Counted from the stretch's first letter, positions 1-9,082 are shown. The stretch is 64,000 bases of DNA from an uncultured Lachnospiraceae bacterium (GCA_947630805.1 CANRIV010000004.1:62001-126000); one strand, 5' to 3'. Made by a program: numbers and translations. The notes: generated by a model from the letters alone, not told the origin.

Positions 1-175
1 CCATTTATTTTTTAATATTTTCCCACTGTACTCTAATCATATTAAGTTGTATTTTATCATATTTCCTATAACAGTGCATTAAAAAAAGTACTCTGAAAAT
101 TGCTGTTTAAGATATTTTTACTCTTACTCTGATTTTCAATGAAGCCTGGTGTATTTTCCTCGTTGTAAAACAAAT

Positions 176-218
176 AGAGATGTTCTCAGAATGTTTTAAC
201 ATTCAATCGAACATCTCT
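176..218 (-). terminator. Terminator after rpsI
   Basis: Perfect 10-bp stem (AGAGATGTTC / GAACATCTCT) with a second inner stem (GAATGTT / AACATTC). On the minus strand it is followed by a moderately T-rich stretch (ATTTGTTTTAC). It lies about 140 bp past the rpsI stop. The rest of the first 355 bases shows no gene. Confidence 0.7.
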
Positions 219-355
219 TAAAATTCAATTCTTGTTGTTGCTTGCGTGTTACTTCTCTGTTACTGTCTGAATTAAATTAAGCACATTTCAGGAACACCCA
301 AGACTTCTGAAACCCAGTAAATAACCATTTTCGGGATTTCTGAAAATTCCACAGA

Positions 356-751
356 TTATCTCTTTGAGAACTGTGGAGCTTTTCTGGCTGCTTTGAGACC
401 GTATTTCTTTCTTTCCTTCATTCTGGAATCTCTTGTCAGGAATCCGGCTTTCTTCAATGTAAGTCTGTATGCTTCTGCATCCATCTGTACTAACGCTCTT
501 GCAATACCATGTCTGATTGCACCTGCCTGTCCTGTAAATCCGCCGCCATGTACGCTGATTACAATGTCAACTTTATCTGTCGCATCTACTGCCTCTAATG
601 GCTGACGAACAACCACTTTTAATGTCTCAAGACCAAAATAATCATCAATGTCTCTTTTATTAATTGTTATATTTCCTTTGCCAGGCATTACATATACTCT
701 GGCAACACTGCTTTTTCTTCTACCTGTTCCATAATACTTTTCTGTAGCCAT
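356..751 (-). CDS. rpsI: 30S ribosomal protein S9
   Basis: Small-subunit protein of the head domain; its C-terminal tail reaches the P-site tRNA. The 131-residue product has the family length. It starts with the [12 protein letters not shown] motif and ends with the basic [21 protein letters not shown] tail, both diagnostic of S9. It lies 21 bp after rplM, the universal rplM-rpsI pairing, and a strong AGGAG ribosome-binding site precedes the ATG. It is the last gene of its unit, before the hairpin at 176-218. Confidence 0.98.
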   Translation of the reverse strand: MATEKYYGTGRRKSSVARVYVMPGKGNITINKRDIDDYFGLETLKVVVRQPLEAVDATDKVDIVISVHGGGFTGQAGAIRHGIARALVQMDAEAYRLTLKKAGFLTRDSRMKERKKYGLKAARKAPQFSKR

Positions 752-772
752 TGTTATCTCCTCCTATCAGCA

Positions 773-1201
773 TTAAAATGTTAATTCTTCCGGTTTCTGA
801 GCTGCATGTGGATGCTCTGCGCCGGCATAAACAAAAAGTTTCTTCATCATGCTTCTTCCCAAAGGTCCCTTTGGAAGCATTCCCTTTACTGCAAGTTCAA
901 TAACACTCTCTGGCTTTTTAGAAAGCTTATCTTTCAAAGTTACTTCTTTCATACCACCAACATATTCTGAATGACGATAGTAAATTTTCTGGTCTAACTT
1001 CTTACCTGTTACTTTAATCTTTTCTGCGTTTGTTACAATTACATAATCGCCTGTATCAATATGAGGTGTGAACTGTGGTTTATTCTTTCCTCTCAAGATT
1101 TTAGCGATTTCTGATGACAAACGTCCTAATGTATATCCTGTAGCATCAACTACATACCATTTTCTTTCAATCTTATCTGGACTAGCCATATATGTTTTCA
1201 T
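773..1201 (-). CDS. rplM: 50S ribosomal protein L13
   Basis: Early-assembly large-subunit protein that binds 23S rRNA domain II. The 142-residue length is standard. Visible family signatures include [19 protein letters not shown] near the N-terminus, the GDYVIVTNA segment and MLPKGPLGR in the middle. An AGGAGG site lies just upstream of the ATG. The gene has its own consensus promoter (1316-1344) and a 105-nt leader with hairpin potential. This suggests rplM-rpsI is expressed separately from truA upstream and may be autoregulated. Confidence 0.98.
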   Translation of the reverse strand: MKTYMASPDKIERKWYVVDATGYTLGRLSSEIAKILRGKNKPQFTPHIDTGDYVIVTNAEKIKVTGKKLDQKIYYRHSEYVGGMKEVTLKDKLSKKPESVIELAVKGMLPKGPLGRSMMKKLFVYAGAEHPHAAQKPEELTF

Positions 1202-1213
1202 TGGTTTACCTCC

Positions 1214-1310
1214 TGAAATCTTGCATATCTTATAAAAACTGAGTATTTTATGTCCGTACCGGGGCTTTGGCTAGGGCACAAAAACGAACGTGCATAACAC
1301 GTCACAGTAG
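1214..1310 (-). promoter_or_regulatory. Possible L13 autoregulatory leader
   Basis: The untranslated leader of rplM holds a hairpin with arms GACGTG/CACGTT and a second possible stem closed by GTGCC/GGTAC around a C/A/G-rich loop. L13 leaders upstream of rplM are known in Firmicutes. I recognise position and hairpin potential, not a verified covariance match. Confidence 0.4.
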
Positions 1311-1315
1311 AATTT

Positions 1316-1344
1316 ATTATATAATAAGTCAAATTTGATGTCAA
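1316..1344 (-). promoter_or_regulatory. Sigma-A-type promoter of rplM-rpsI
   Basis: Perfect -35 TTGACA and perfect -10 TATAAT, separated by 17 bp, on the minus strand. It lies in the truA-rplM spacer and predicts a transcript start near 1309 and a leader of about 105 nt. Confidence 0.85.
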
Positions 1345-1358
1345 CAATAAAATTTACA

Positions 1359-2117
1359 TTATTTCCTATCCTGTTTTGAGAATTCAAATTCAATTCCTAC
1401 CAATGTTAATCCCTTTGCGGGAGACTTCGGTCCGGCCATATCCCGGTCCCTGGCATCAAGAATTTCTTTCACATGCTCCGGAGGGTATACCTTCATTCCC
1501 ACCTTAATTAGAGTTCCCACGATAATTCTTACCATATTGTACAGAAATCCATTTCCACTGATACTTATCGCAATAACATCATTTTCTTTTGAAATGTCCA
1601 AATGATAAATTGTTCTTACCGTCGTTTTTACCTGACTTCCGGAAGAACAAAAACTTGCAAAATCATGTTCTCCCACAATATATTGACAAGCCTGTCTCAT
1701 ACGCTCTATATCCAATGGTACATACACAAAATGCGTATACAGCCTCTGCATCGGATCCGGAAATCTTCTATTTAAAATTTTATATACATATGTTTTTGTA
1801 CTATTGCAATATCTTGGATGAAAATCCAATGCTACTTCCTCAGACTTTAATATCCGGATATCTTCCGGCAGTCTCTGATTGAGCGCAAAAGATATCTTTT
1901 CCGGTGGGATTTTAGTTCTGGTATCAAATACGGCTACGTTTCCCATGGCATGTACACCGGAATCTGTCCTGCTGGCGCCAATCACAAATATTTCTTCTTC
2001 CAGCAGTTCACTCAAAGTTCTATTCAACACCTCTTCGACTGTAATTCCATTTATCTGAATCTGCCATCCACAGTAATTTGTACCATCATATGACACAATC
2101 AGTTTTACTCTCTTCAT
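1359..2117 (-). CDS. truA: tRNA pseudouridine(38-40) synthase TruA
   Basis: Isomerises U38, U39 and U40 in the anticodon arm of many tRNAs. The 252-residue protein has the family length. The catalytic aspartate is D52 in the motif SRTDSGVHA, and the NGFLYNMVR motif lies in the C-terminal half. It follows ecfT by 9 bp, so it is probably cotranscribed with the ECF transporter genes, the arrangement usual in Firmicutes (ecfA1-ecfA2-ecfT-truA-rplM-rpsI). Confidence 0.97.
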   Translation of the reverse strand: MKRVKLIVSYDGTNYCGWQIQINGITVEEVLNRTLSELLEEEIFVIGASRTDSGVHAMGNVAVFDTRTKIPPEKISFALNQRLPEDIRILKSEEVALDFHPRYCNSTKTYVYKILNRRFPDPMQRLYTHFVYVPLDIERMRQACQYIVGEHDFASFCSSGSQVKTTVRTIYHLDISKENDVIAISISGNGFLYNMVRIIVGTLIKVGMKVYPPEHVKEILDARDRDMAGPKSPAKGLTLVGIEFEFSKQDRK

Positions 2118-2126
2118 GCTATCCTC

Positions 2127-2957
2127 CTAGTGAAATACAATGTCACCAATCCAGGGCAAATATCCGGCAGCGTAATTTGAGATAACCACAACTGCTATTA
2201 ATACGACATAACTGCCATAAGCAACAAAATCTCTTTGAGAATACCGCAACGGTTTCATCTTGGTCCGGTTTCCCCCATGATAACATCTGGCTTCCATTGC
2301 CGTTGCAAGATCAAGAGCCCTTCTTAACGAAGAAATAAACAAAGGGATTAATATCGGAATCAGACTTTTTGCCCTTGCAAAAAGATTTCCCGTATCAAAA
2401 TCTGCCCCTCTTGCTTTTTGCGCCTTTGTAATTTTTTCTGTTTCTTCCATTAATGTAGGAATAAACCGAAGTGCCAGAGACATAATCATCGCAATTTCAT
2501 GTACAGGAAATTTTATCACTTTCAGAAATCCAAATGACTTTTCCAGTCCATCTGACAAATCATTTGGCGTTGTTGTCAGTGTCATAAGTGAAGTGCATAT
2601 GACCAAATAGACGAGCCTGACTGCAATAAATCCACCTTTTATTAATCCTTCTCTCGTTATAGTCAATATCCAAAATTGAAAAACGACATTGCCCGGTGTA
2701 AGAAACACATTGAGCAGCGCGCTGAAAAGTAAGATAAATAAAATTCCTCTGACGCCCTTGAGCAATTTGATAAACGGCACTTTTGAGGCTTTAACAATCA
2801 AAGCAATAAAAATAGTAAATAATATATAGCCAAGGATATTATGAATCAAAAACAGAGCGACAATCATTGCCAGAGTACCGAATAATTTTACTCTCGGGTC
2901 CAGTTTATGTATGATGGAATTTTCAGGATAATATTGTCCTATTGTTATATTTGCCAT
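2127..2957 (-). CDS. ecfT: ECF transporter transmembrane component EcfT
   Basis: Membrane scaffold of the energy-coupling-factor importer; it links the two ATPases to interchangeable vitamin- or metal-binding S components. The protein has several hydrophobic segments and the two coupling-helix signatures: KARGADFD, and EARCYHGG, where the usual Ala-Arg-Gly reads Ala-Arg-Cys. The start chosen is the ATG beginning MANITIGQYYP, with AGGAAAA upstream; a TTG nine codons earlier is also open. No S component gene is nearby, so this is a group II module serving unlinked S proteins. Confidence 0.93.
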   Translation of the reverse strand: MANITIGQYYPENSIIHKLDPRVKLFGTLAMIVALFLIHNILGYILFTIFIALIVKASKVPFIKLLKGVRGILFILLFSALLNVFLTPGNVVFQFWILTITREGLIKGGFIAVRLVYLVICTSLMTLTTTPNDLSDGLEKSFGFLKVIKFPVHEIAMIMSLALRFIPTLMEETEKITKAQKARGADFDTGNLFARAKSLIPILIPLFISSLRRALDLATAMEARCYHGGNRTKMKPLRYSQRDFVAYGSYVVLIAVVVISNYAAGYLPWIGDIVFH

Positions 2958-3008
2958 TTTCTTTTTCCTATTTAATATCGTCAATGAATTCCAATGACGA
3001 AATATCCT

Positions 3009-3857
3009 TTATTTGTTTAAACTTTTTAAAATCTCATCCCGTGCCTGCTCCAAATGGATAACATTCTCATTTACATCCAAACCCTCTTCTTTAAGACGGT
3101 GCATAATGTACGTAATCTGGGGTGCTGCCAGGCCTGTTTTTTCCAGTTCTTTGTAATGTCCGAACACTTTTGTCGGGGTATCATCAAACAGAATCCTTCC
3201 CTGGTCCATTACAATAATACGTTCCGCATAATTTGCTACATCTTCCATACTATGGGAAACCAGTACCACCGCTATTTTTTTTCTTTGATGCAGTTTTTCA
3301 ATGCAGTTTAATATTTTGTCCCGTCCCGCAGGGTCCAGTCCTGCAGTAGGCTCATCCAAAATTAATATCTCCGGCTCCATTGCAAGTACTCCTGCAATCG
3401 CAACTCTTCGTTTCTGCCCACCGGATAATTCAAATGGCGATTTATCATACAAATCTTCAAAAATACCCACCATTTCTAAAGCTTCTTTTGCCTTTTCTAT
3501 TGCCTCCGCTTGAGAAAATCCTTTATTGACAGGTCCAAAACATACATCCCGGATTACACTCTCTTCAAAAAGCTGATGCTCCGGATATTGAAAAACCAAA
3601 CCCACATTACAGCGCAGTTTTTTTAAATCAAAATCCTTGTCCCGGATATTTTTTCCGTTAAAAAACACATTTCCCTCTGTCGCCATTTCGAGTCCGTTAA
3701 AATGCTGAATTAATGTTGATTTTCCGGAGCCTGTATGCCCTATAATCGCAATAAATTCACCCTCTTTAATTTCAAGATTAATATTACATAGTGCCTTTGT
3801 TTCCATACTGGTACCCGGCTCATATACATAACTTACATTTTCTAATTTCAGTGACAT
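3009..3857 (-). CDS. ecfA2: ECF transporter ATPase EcfA2
   Basis: One of the two ATPases of the energy-coupling-factor transporter. Visible motifs are Walker A GHTGSGKST, the ABC signature LSGGQKRR and Walker B ILILDEPTAGLDP, followed by a switch histidine in LVSHSMEDV. About 282 residues is standard. The start taken is MSLKLENV, seven bases after AAGGA; an ATG two codons earlier sits too close to that site. It lies between ecfA1 (22-bp gap) and ecfT. Confidence 0.94.
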   Translation of the reverse strand: MSLKLENVSYVYEPGTSMETKALCNINLEIKEGEFIAIIGHTGSGKSTLIQHFNGLEMATEGNVFFNGKNIRDKDFDLKKLRCNVGLVFQYPEHQLFEESVIRDVCFGPVNKGFSQAEAIEKAKEALEMVGIFEDLYDKSPFELSGGQKRRVAIAGVLAMEPEILILDEPTAGLDPAGRDKILNCIEKLHQRKKIAVVLVSHSMEDVANYAERIIVMDQGRILFDDTPTKVFGHYKELEKTGLAAPQITYIMHRLKEEGLDVNENVIHLEQARDEILKSLNK

Positions 3858-3879
3858 ATTCATTCCTTATCGTAATTTA

Positions 3880-4728
3880 TCAAGAATCTGTGGATATTTT
3901 ATTGATCTGTGTTATAAGCTCATCTACAGTCAAAATTCCATCTGCAATATCCAATCCGCTTTTCTTTAATAAAAATCCAAGTTCCGTGACCTGAGGGACT
4001 TCCAAACCATATTCTTTTAGTTTTTTTACTTGTGAAAATACTTCTTTTGGCGTTCCCTGCAGGACGAGTTTTCCTCGTTTCATAACAAATACTCTATCCG
4101 CCTTTAGTGCTTCGTCCATATGATGCGTAATCAAAAGGATTGTGATGCCCTTTTCCCGGTTTAACTCGTGAAGGGTATCCAGCACTTCCCGTCTGCCGAC
4201 AGGATCCAGCATTGCCGTGGGCTCATCCAGTACAATGCACTTAGGCTCCATGGCAATAATTCCCGCAATGGCGACTCTCTGTTTCTGTCCTCCGGAAAGT
4301 TTTAAGGGAGATTTATGTCGGTAAGCTGTCATATTGACAGCTCCCAGAGCACGCTCTACTCTTCTCCAGATTTCATCCGTAGGTACTGCCATATTTTCCG
4401 GTCCAAACGCCACATCCTCTTCTACCATGGTAGCGACAATCTGATTATCCGGATTTTGAAAAACCATCCCGGCAGTCTGTCGGATATCCAAAATTCTCTC
4501 TCGCTGACGGGTATCAATACCGTCAATCCACACAGTTCCCTCTGTAGGAGTCAACAGGGCGTTAATATGTTTTGCCAGAGATGATTTTCCGGATCCATTG
4601 TGTCCCAGTATTGCAATAAACTGCCCCTGTTCCACATTGAGGCTGACATTTTCAATCGCCCGTACCGGCTCCGTATCTTCTGTTTCCATATAATCATGTA
4701 CTAAATTTCTAATCTTTAAAATGCTCAT
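3880..4728 (-). CDS. ecfA1: ECF transporter ATPase EcfA1
   Basis: Partner ATPase of EcfA2; the heterodimer powers uptake of vitamins or metal ions through EcfT. The 282-residue protein carries Walker A GHNGSGKSS, signature LSGGQKQRVA, Walker B CIVLDEPTAMLDP and the switch region LITHHMDEA. It is first in the ecfA1-ecfA2-ecfT-truA unit. A recognisable promoter (4767-4795) and an AAGGTG ribosome-binding site lie upstream. Confidence 0.95.
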   Translation of the reverse strand: MSILKIRNLVHDYMETEDTEPVRAIENVSLNVEQGQFIAILGHNGSGKSSLAKHINALLTPTEGTVWIDGIDTRQRERILDIRQTAGMVFQNPDNQIVATMVEEDVAFGPENMAVPTDEIWRRVERALGAVNMTAYRHKSPLKLSGGQKQRVAIAGIIAMEPKCIVLDEPTAMLDPVGRREVLDTLHELNREKGITILLITHHMDEALKADRVFVMKRGKLVLQGTPKEVFSQVKKLKEYGLEVPQVTELGFLLKKSGLDIADGILTVDELITQINKISTDS

Positions 4729-4766
4729 TCAAAACACCTTAGAATACCTTCTGTTTGCTATGTGGT

Positions 4767-4795
4767 ATTTTACTTCATTTATTATGATTTTTCAA
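4767..4795 (-). promoter_or_regulatory. Promoter of the ecfA1 operon
   Basis: -35 TTGAAA and -10 TAAAAT with a 17-bp spacer on the minus strand, about 40 bp before the ecfA1 start. It shares the intergenic region with the divergent promoter at 4859-4887. Confidence 0.6.
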
Positions 4796-4803
4796 CTAAT
4801 ACA

Positions 4804-4880
4804 AAAAAGAAACAGTTGCAATTAAAAAATACCAATATATAATGGTTTATGAATCCTATTGACATTAGCTGTTTCTTTTT
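4804..4880. repeat. 12-bp inverted repeat between divergent promoters
   Basis: The perfect arms AAAAAGAAACAG (4804-4815) and CTGTTTCTTTTT (4869-4880) are separated by 53 bp. The right arm fills most of the spacer of the rightward promoter and the left arm lies just upstream of the leftward one. It could be an operator pair or a leader hairpin. Confidence 0.6.
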
Positions 4881-4887
4881 ATATACA
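4859..4887 (+). promoter_or_regulatory. Promoter of the LtaS-like gene
   Basis: Perfect -35 TTGACA, 17-bp spacer and -10 TATACA on the plus strand. A transcript would start near 4894, only about 15 nt before the GTG start codon. Such a short leader would leave little more than the ribosome-binding site. Confidence 0.65.
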
Positions 4888-4908
4888 GCAAAAGAAAGGT
4901 AATATTCG

Positions 4909-6798
4909 GTGCATATCATGCAGTTACATATTAAAAATATCACAATAAAATCATGGTCAGAAATCAGGTCACACCGCCATGTGATATATATGGCGATTCC
5001 TTTCCTTCTGATGGATCTTATCATTCGTATTATGGGCTACAAAATCGATTTCTTTCCAGCTTACTATCCCGTCCCAAATTTATTTACCATTTTATGGATT
5101 TTTTTGTTTCTTGGCATTATTCTCTCTCTGAAAGGAATTGCCGGAAAAATTGCATATTGGGTTTTATTTGGAATATCCTTTGCCATGTTTCTGACCAACT
5201 GTATTTACTATTCTCTGACTTCTTTTTATTTTAGTTTTAATCTGATACAGATGGCTGACGAGGGAAGTTCCTATCTTCTTGACACAATAAAAAATACAAA
5301 CCCGCTTATCTACATTACCGCTTTATTTATCCTGATTACAGCTGTATTTGCATTTAGAAAAATGCCAAAAACAGACAAATTTCATAGAAAGAGACTACTG
5401 ATTATTTTTATTATTTTTGTCATTTTGCATTTTATTCTTCCTTTTCTGCTTGGGCCTGCAAATTCCAAACTCAAATGGAACACCTTTAAAAAGCCAAGAA
5501 ATATTTATGAAAATTACAGTGACAGCAATAAAAGCATGAAAGTTTCCGGTCTTTATGAATACTCTGTACGGAATTTTTATATTACTTTCATAAAACCTAC
5601 TCCTCAGATAAGTGAAGAAGATCAAAAGTTCCTTGATGAAATTTACAAAAAAACAGATACAAAAACCGCCGATAAATATACCGGTCTGTTTCGGGATAAA
5701 AACGTCATTTTTCTTCAATTAGAAGGAATGGATACGTGGCTGCTCAACAAAAAAAACACCCCTAATTTATATCAGCTGTTAAATCATTCCATAAATTTTA
5801 CGGACCATTACTCGATATATACCGGAGGCGGATCTACTTTTAATTCAGAATTTGCAGTAAATACCGGTTTTACTACCCCAATTTCATATACAGAAAACGT
5901 ATATACTTTCAATAAAAATACATTTGATGATACACTGGCTAAATTATTTAAAAAAGAAGGATACAGCGTGAACGCTTTTCACATGAATTCTTCAGATTTT
6001 TATTCCCGGGCGATTAATTATAAGAGCTGGGGATACGATAATTATTTTGGACTCAAAGATTTTGCACACTATGATAGTGATTTGCAATATGAATTGGACA
6101 GAGAACTGATTCAAAACCCGACAATGTATAAAAATATGTTCCAGCAACAGGGAAAATTTTTAGACTACATCATTACTTATTCTCCACACACACCGTTTAC
6201 TACAACGAAAGAAGTCGGAAAACTGATTGCGGAAATGAAATATGGCAAAGGAAACGTTCCCGAACTTTCAGAAGAAGAGACCGCAAAACTTATGGTCGGT
6301 GAAACCGATTATATGGTTGGACTTTTGATGCAGGCATTGAAAGATAACAATCTGTATGACAACACAGTCATCATAGCTTATGCAGACCATTATCTTTACA
6401 CTTTATTAGATAAAACTATTCTGGATAAATATAAAAATACAAAAAATAATTTGATTAACCGTACTCCGTTTTTTATCTGGAGCAGTGATATAACACCTAC
6501 AGAAGTCAAGGAAGTGACTATGCAGATGAATATACTTCCCACCGCATTGAATCTATTTGGTATAGATTATAACAGTAACTATTATATCGGACAGAACGCA
6601 TTGGCTGATGATTATCAGGGATACGCCTTTTTCAACGATTATTCCTGGTACGATGGAAATGTTTACGTAGAAAACGGAAAAATTGCCAATAAAGGCAAAA
6701 TGCGACGCAAAAAAGTAGATGATATCAGTGAAAAGATACATAATATAATCCGAAAAAACGATTTGACATTGAAATATGATTATTTCAAACAAAAATAA
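4909..6798 (+). CDS. LTA synthase family phosphoglycerol transferase (sulfatase fold)
   Basis: Predicted membrane enzyme transferring phosphoglycerol or a similar group onto lipid or glycan acceptors at the outer membrane face. About five hydrophobic segments fill the first 185 residues, then an extracellular alkaline-phosphatase/sulfatase domain follows. The sequence GGGSTFNSE places the nucleophile threonine at about residue 310; E272 (QLEGMD) and ADHY near 487 fit metal-binding positions. The GTG start is about 8 bp from GAAAGG; an ATG three codons later is possible. Its 629 residues match LtaS-type length. It interrupts the usual rplQ-ecfA1 neighbourhood. The exact substrate (lipoteichoic acid or glycan decoration) is unknown. 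Confidence 0.85.
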   Translation: MHIMQLHIKNITIKSWSEIRSHRHVIYMAIPFLLMDLIIRIMGYKIDFFPAYYPVPNLFTILWIFLFLGIILSLKGIAGKIAYWVLFGISFAMFLTNCIYYSLTSFYFSFNLIQMADEGSSYLLDTIKNTNPLIYITALFILITAVFAFRKMPKTDKFHRKRLLIIFIIFVILHFILPFLLGPANSKLKWNTFKKPRNIYENYSDSNKSMKVSGLYEYSVRNFYITFIKPTPQISEEDQKFLDEIYKKTDTKTADKYTGLFRDKNVIFLQLEGMDTWLLNKKNTPNLYQLLNHSINFTDHYSIYTGGGSTFNSEFAVNTGFTTPISYTENVYTFNKNTFDDTLAKLFKKEGYSVNAFHMNSSDFYSRAINYKSWGYDNYFGLKDFAHYDSDLQYELDRELIQNPTMYKNMFQQQGKFLDYIITYSPHTPFTTTKEVGKLIAEMKYGKGNVPELSEEETAKLMVGETDYMVGLLMQALKDNNLYDNTVIIAYADHYLYTLLDKTILDKYKNTKNNLINRTPFFIWSSDITPTEVKEVTMQMNILPTALNLFGIDYNSNYYIGQNALADDYQGYAFFNDYSWYDGNVYVENGKIANKGKMRRKKVDDISEKIHNIIRKNDLTLKYDYFKQK

Positions 6799-6821
6799 AT
6801 ATTCATTTATGTTTCACCAAT

Positions 6822-6873
6822 AAAAACCGGCCTCAACCGTCAGATAAATTCTGACAGCAAAAGGTCGGTTTTT
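6822..6873. terminator. Bidirectional terminator between convergent envelope genes
   Basis: Outer arms AAAAACCGGCCT / AGGTCGGTTTTT (one mismatch) surround an inner GTCAG/CTGAC stem. It has T-rich tails on both strands and sits 24 bp after the LtaS-like stop and 22 bp after the opposing glycosyltransferase stop. Confidence 0.85.
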
Positions 6874-6895
6874 ATTTCAGTTATTTTATAACACT

Positions 6896-8371
6896 TTAAT
6901 TTTCTAAATCATCTATTGTTATTTTACTTTTATGTGGAATTGGCTTCCATTCTACTTTTTTAAACAACGCAAAATACTGGGTCCATCTTCCAATGATATC
7001 AAACGTAGGCCACGTAAAACAATATAGTATTTTTTTCCATATCGAAAACTTCGGAATTCTGTCACTCTCAATAATAAACAAATATACTGCAACCCAGATA
7101 TTGATTAAATACTTACCCATTCGGTAAAATATACGGGCCCAGATTACAATCAGCACACACAATAAATACCCTTTCCATCCCTGTTCCAGATTTACTTTAT
7201 CACAATCGCCAACAAAGTATCTGACAATTTTGGAAAGATATGTACTGTTTCGGAAGAGATACATCTGCCCTCCCGACTGGTAAATAAGAAATGGAAATAA
7301 AAACAATTTCCAGAATATCCAGCGGAAACATGTAACAATATTTTTAGGAAGAAGCTGTCCGAATGTGTCAAAGGACATAAAACGGTGTCGGATTGTACGC
7401 CATAAGTAGCGGTACCATTTGTCATTTTCTTTATGTACTGTATTTTTATCCACAAAAATATTCTTAAACAGTCCCCATCCACTCTCAGCAAAAGCCTGTA
7501 AATGACCTTTCGACCATCGAAGCCGCTGCCTTAAAGCAATTTTAAGACTAACTGGCTGCTCATCATAAAAAATAGCAGCGTCATTGTAAGATATTTCATA
7601 TCCTTCTACCACACAATCTGCTGTCAATGCTCTGTCTTCTGTCAGGGAAGTATATTTCCATCCGTTTCTGACAATCTCATTGGAAATTAAAAATCCTGTT
7701 CCCTGAATATTTGTCGCCAGATGAAGTACGGAACGTGCTCTGTGGCGGTATCGAATAGAACGAAGCCAGTGCAACGCATATGTGGAAGCAATCCAGCTCT
7801 CTGTCCAGTTTTTCGTGCTTCGATAAGAAGTTATAATCTTTTCTCCGGCATCAAAAGACTCATTCATCCGGGTAATATAATCTTTTTTCAGCAAATTATC
7901 CGAATCAAATATGAAATATCCCTCAAAAGCCTGTATTCCATAGTCTTCTTCAATTTTTTCAAAAAGATATTTTAATGCAAATCCCTTTGTCCTCTCATTC
8001 GGATTAAAATGCTCATAGCAAATAGCGCCATGCTCTGCTGCCACCTTGGCAGTCTGGTCTGTACAGTTATCAGCAACAACAAAAATTGTAATCAATTCTG
8101 CCGGATAATCCTGTTTTCTTATACTATGAATCAGATTTGCGATAACTGCTTCTTCATTTCTCGCAGGTATCAAAATCGCATATTTATGATTATTTTTAGC
8201 CGGTTTAAATTTTCTGGTCCAAAACAGTCCAATCAGCATATATGGCTTTTCATGAATTGCAAGAATCGTCATAAAGATTCCTATAATACCATATATCGTC
8301 AGACTGGGAGTGTAGATATCACACAAAAAGTGAATTACTCTGTGCAGTATTATCATTCCTGACATTTCCAT
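6896..8371 (-). CDS. Family 2 membrane glycosyltransferase
   Basis: Processive-type GT2 enzyme of 491 residues. An N-terminal membrane segment is followed by a cytosolic GT-A domain with IPARNEE, the metal-binding FDSDN, the acceptor motif TEDRAL and the QRLRW (QxxRW) signature. Several C-terminal hydrophobic segments follow. These motifs are typical of beta-glycosyltransferases that build and export polysaccharide. The start is uncertain: two further in-frame ATGs lie within six codons. It has its own promoter (8410-8437), so it is not simply read from rplQ. It converges on the LtaS-like gene, which suggests a shared envelope role. Confidence 0.88.
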   Translation of the reverse strand: MEMSGMIILHRVIHFLCDIYTPSLTIYGIIGIFMTILAIHEKPYMLIGLFWTRKFKPAKNNHKYAILIPARNEEAVIANLIHSIRKQDYPAELITIFVVADNCTDQTAKVAAEHGAICYEHFNPNERTKGFALKYLFEKIEEDYGIQAFEGYFIFDSDNLLKKDYITRMNESFDAGEKIITSYRSTKNWTESWIASTYALHWLRSIRYRHRARSVLHLATNIQGTGFLISNEIVRNGWKYTSLTEDRALTADCVVEGYEISYNDAAIFYDEQPVSLKIALRQRLRWSKGHLQAFAESGWGLFKNIFVDKNTVHKENDKWYRYLWRTIRHRFMSFDTFGQLLPKNIVTCFRWIFWKLFLFPFLIYQSGGQMYLFRNSTYLSKIVRYFVGDCDKVNLEQGWKGYLLCVLIVIWARIFYRMGKYLINIWVAVYLFIIESDRIPKFSIWKKILYCFTWPTFDIIGRWTQYFALFKKVEWKPIPHKSKITIDDLEN

Positions 8372-8409
8372 AACGGCATTACTACCTTTCTTTCGTAGAA
8401 ATCTATTAC

Positions 8410-8437
8410 ATTATACTCGTTTCATACAAAAAAGCAA
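8410..8437 (-). promoter_or_regulatory. Promoter of the GT2 gene
   Basis: -35 TTGCTT, 16-bp spacer and perfect -10 TATAAT on the minus strand, about 40 bp before the start codon and downstream of the ribosomal terminator. Confidence 0.7.
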
Positions 8438-8490
8438 ATTGTTTCTCTTATCTTTTCTTGTTTTCGTCTCTGACACTTTTTTCCAAAAAG

Positions 8491-8537
8491 AAAACGGAAA
8501 ACTTTATGCGAACATATACGCTCAAGTTTTCCGTTTT
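8491..8537 (-). terminator. Terminator of the alpha operon (after rplQ)
   Basis: A perfect 14-bp stem (AAAACGGAAAACTT / AAGTTTTCCGTTTT) is followed on the minus strand by CTTTTT. It lies 20 bp past the rplQ stop and closes the ribosomal protein cluster. Confidence 0.92.
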
Positions 8538-8557
8538 ATCTTAATTATTTTCTTTGT

Positions 8558-9082
8558 TTAAACTAATTCAAGTAACACTTCCATTGCTGCATCACCTTTA
8601 CGCTGACCAATCTTTACGATTCTTGTATATCCGCCTTTGCGGTCTGCATATTTTGGAGCAATTTCATCGAATAATTTACTTGTCAAGTCAATTGTTTTTG
8701 CTTCTCTTTTCTTTCCAGTATTGCTTGTCACTGTGTAAAGTACTTTATTCATCTGACGTCTTGCATGAAGTCTTGATGGCTGATCTTTTTTAATTGTTTT
8801 CTGAACTTCGTCGAAAACTGTTACTTTTTTACCATCCACTACTTCTTTTACTCTCTTGCCATCTTTATCTTTACGAGCAACTTTTGCTGTCACTTCTACT
8901 TCTTCAAAGTTATCTTTTTCTTTTACCGCCAAAGCAATAAGTCCTTCTGCAACTTTGCTTACTTCTTTTGCTCTTGCTTCTGTAGTAATAATTTTGCCGT
9001 TATTTAAAAGACTTGTGACCTGACCTCTGATTAAAGCTTTTCTTTGACTTGAAGTTCTTCCAAGTTTTCTATAACCTGCCAT
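8558..9082 (-). CDS. rplQ: 50S ribosomal protein L17, with an insertion
   Basis: Large-subunit protein near the peptide exit tunnel. It starts [20 protein letters not shown], an L17 hallmark, and ends with [21 protein letters not shown]. At 174 residues it is about 50 longer than the usual 113-127. The extra length is a charged insertion at roughly residues 55-115 that splits the conserved core (before the [14 protein letters not shown] segment). Long L17 forms exist in some Clostridia, so this is probably lineage-specific. It is the last gene of the alpha operon. Confidence 0.97.
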   Translation of the reverse strand: MAGYRKLGRTSSQRKALIRGQVTSLLNNGKIITTEARAKEVSKVAEGLIALAVKEKDNFEEVEVTAKVARKDKDGKRVKEVVDGKKVTVFDEVQKTIKKDQPSRLHARRQMNKVLYTVTSNTGKKREAKTIDLTSKLFDEIAPKYADRKGGYTRIVKIGQRKGDAAMEVLLELV

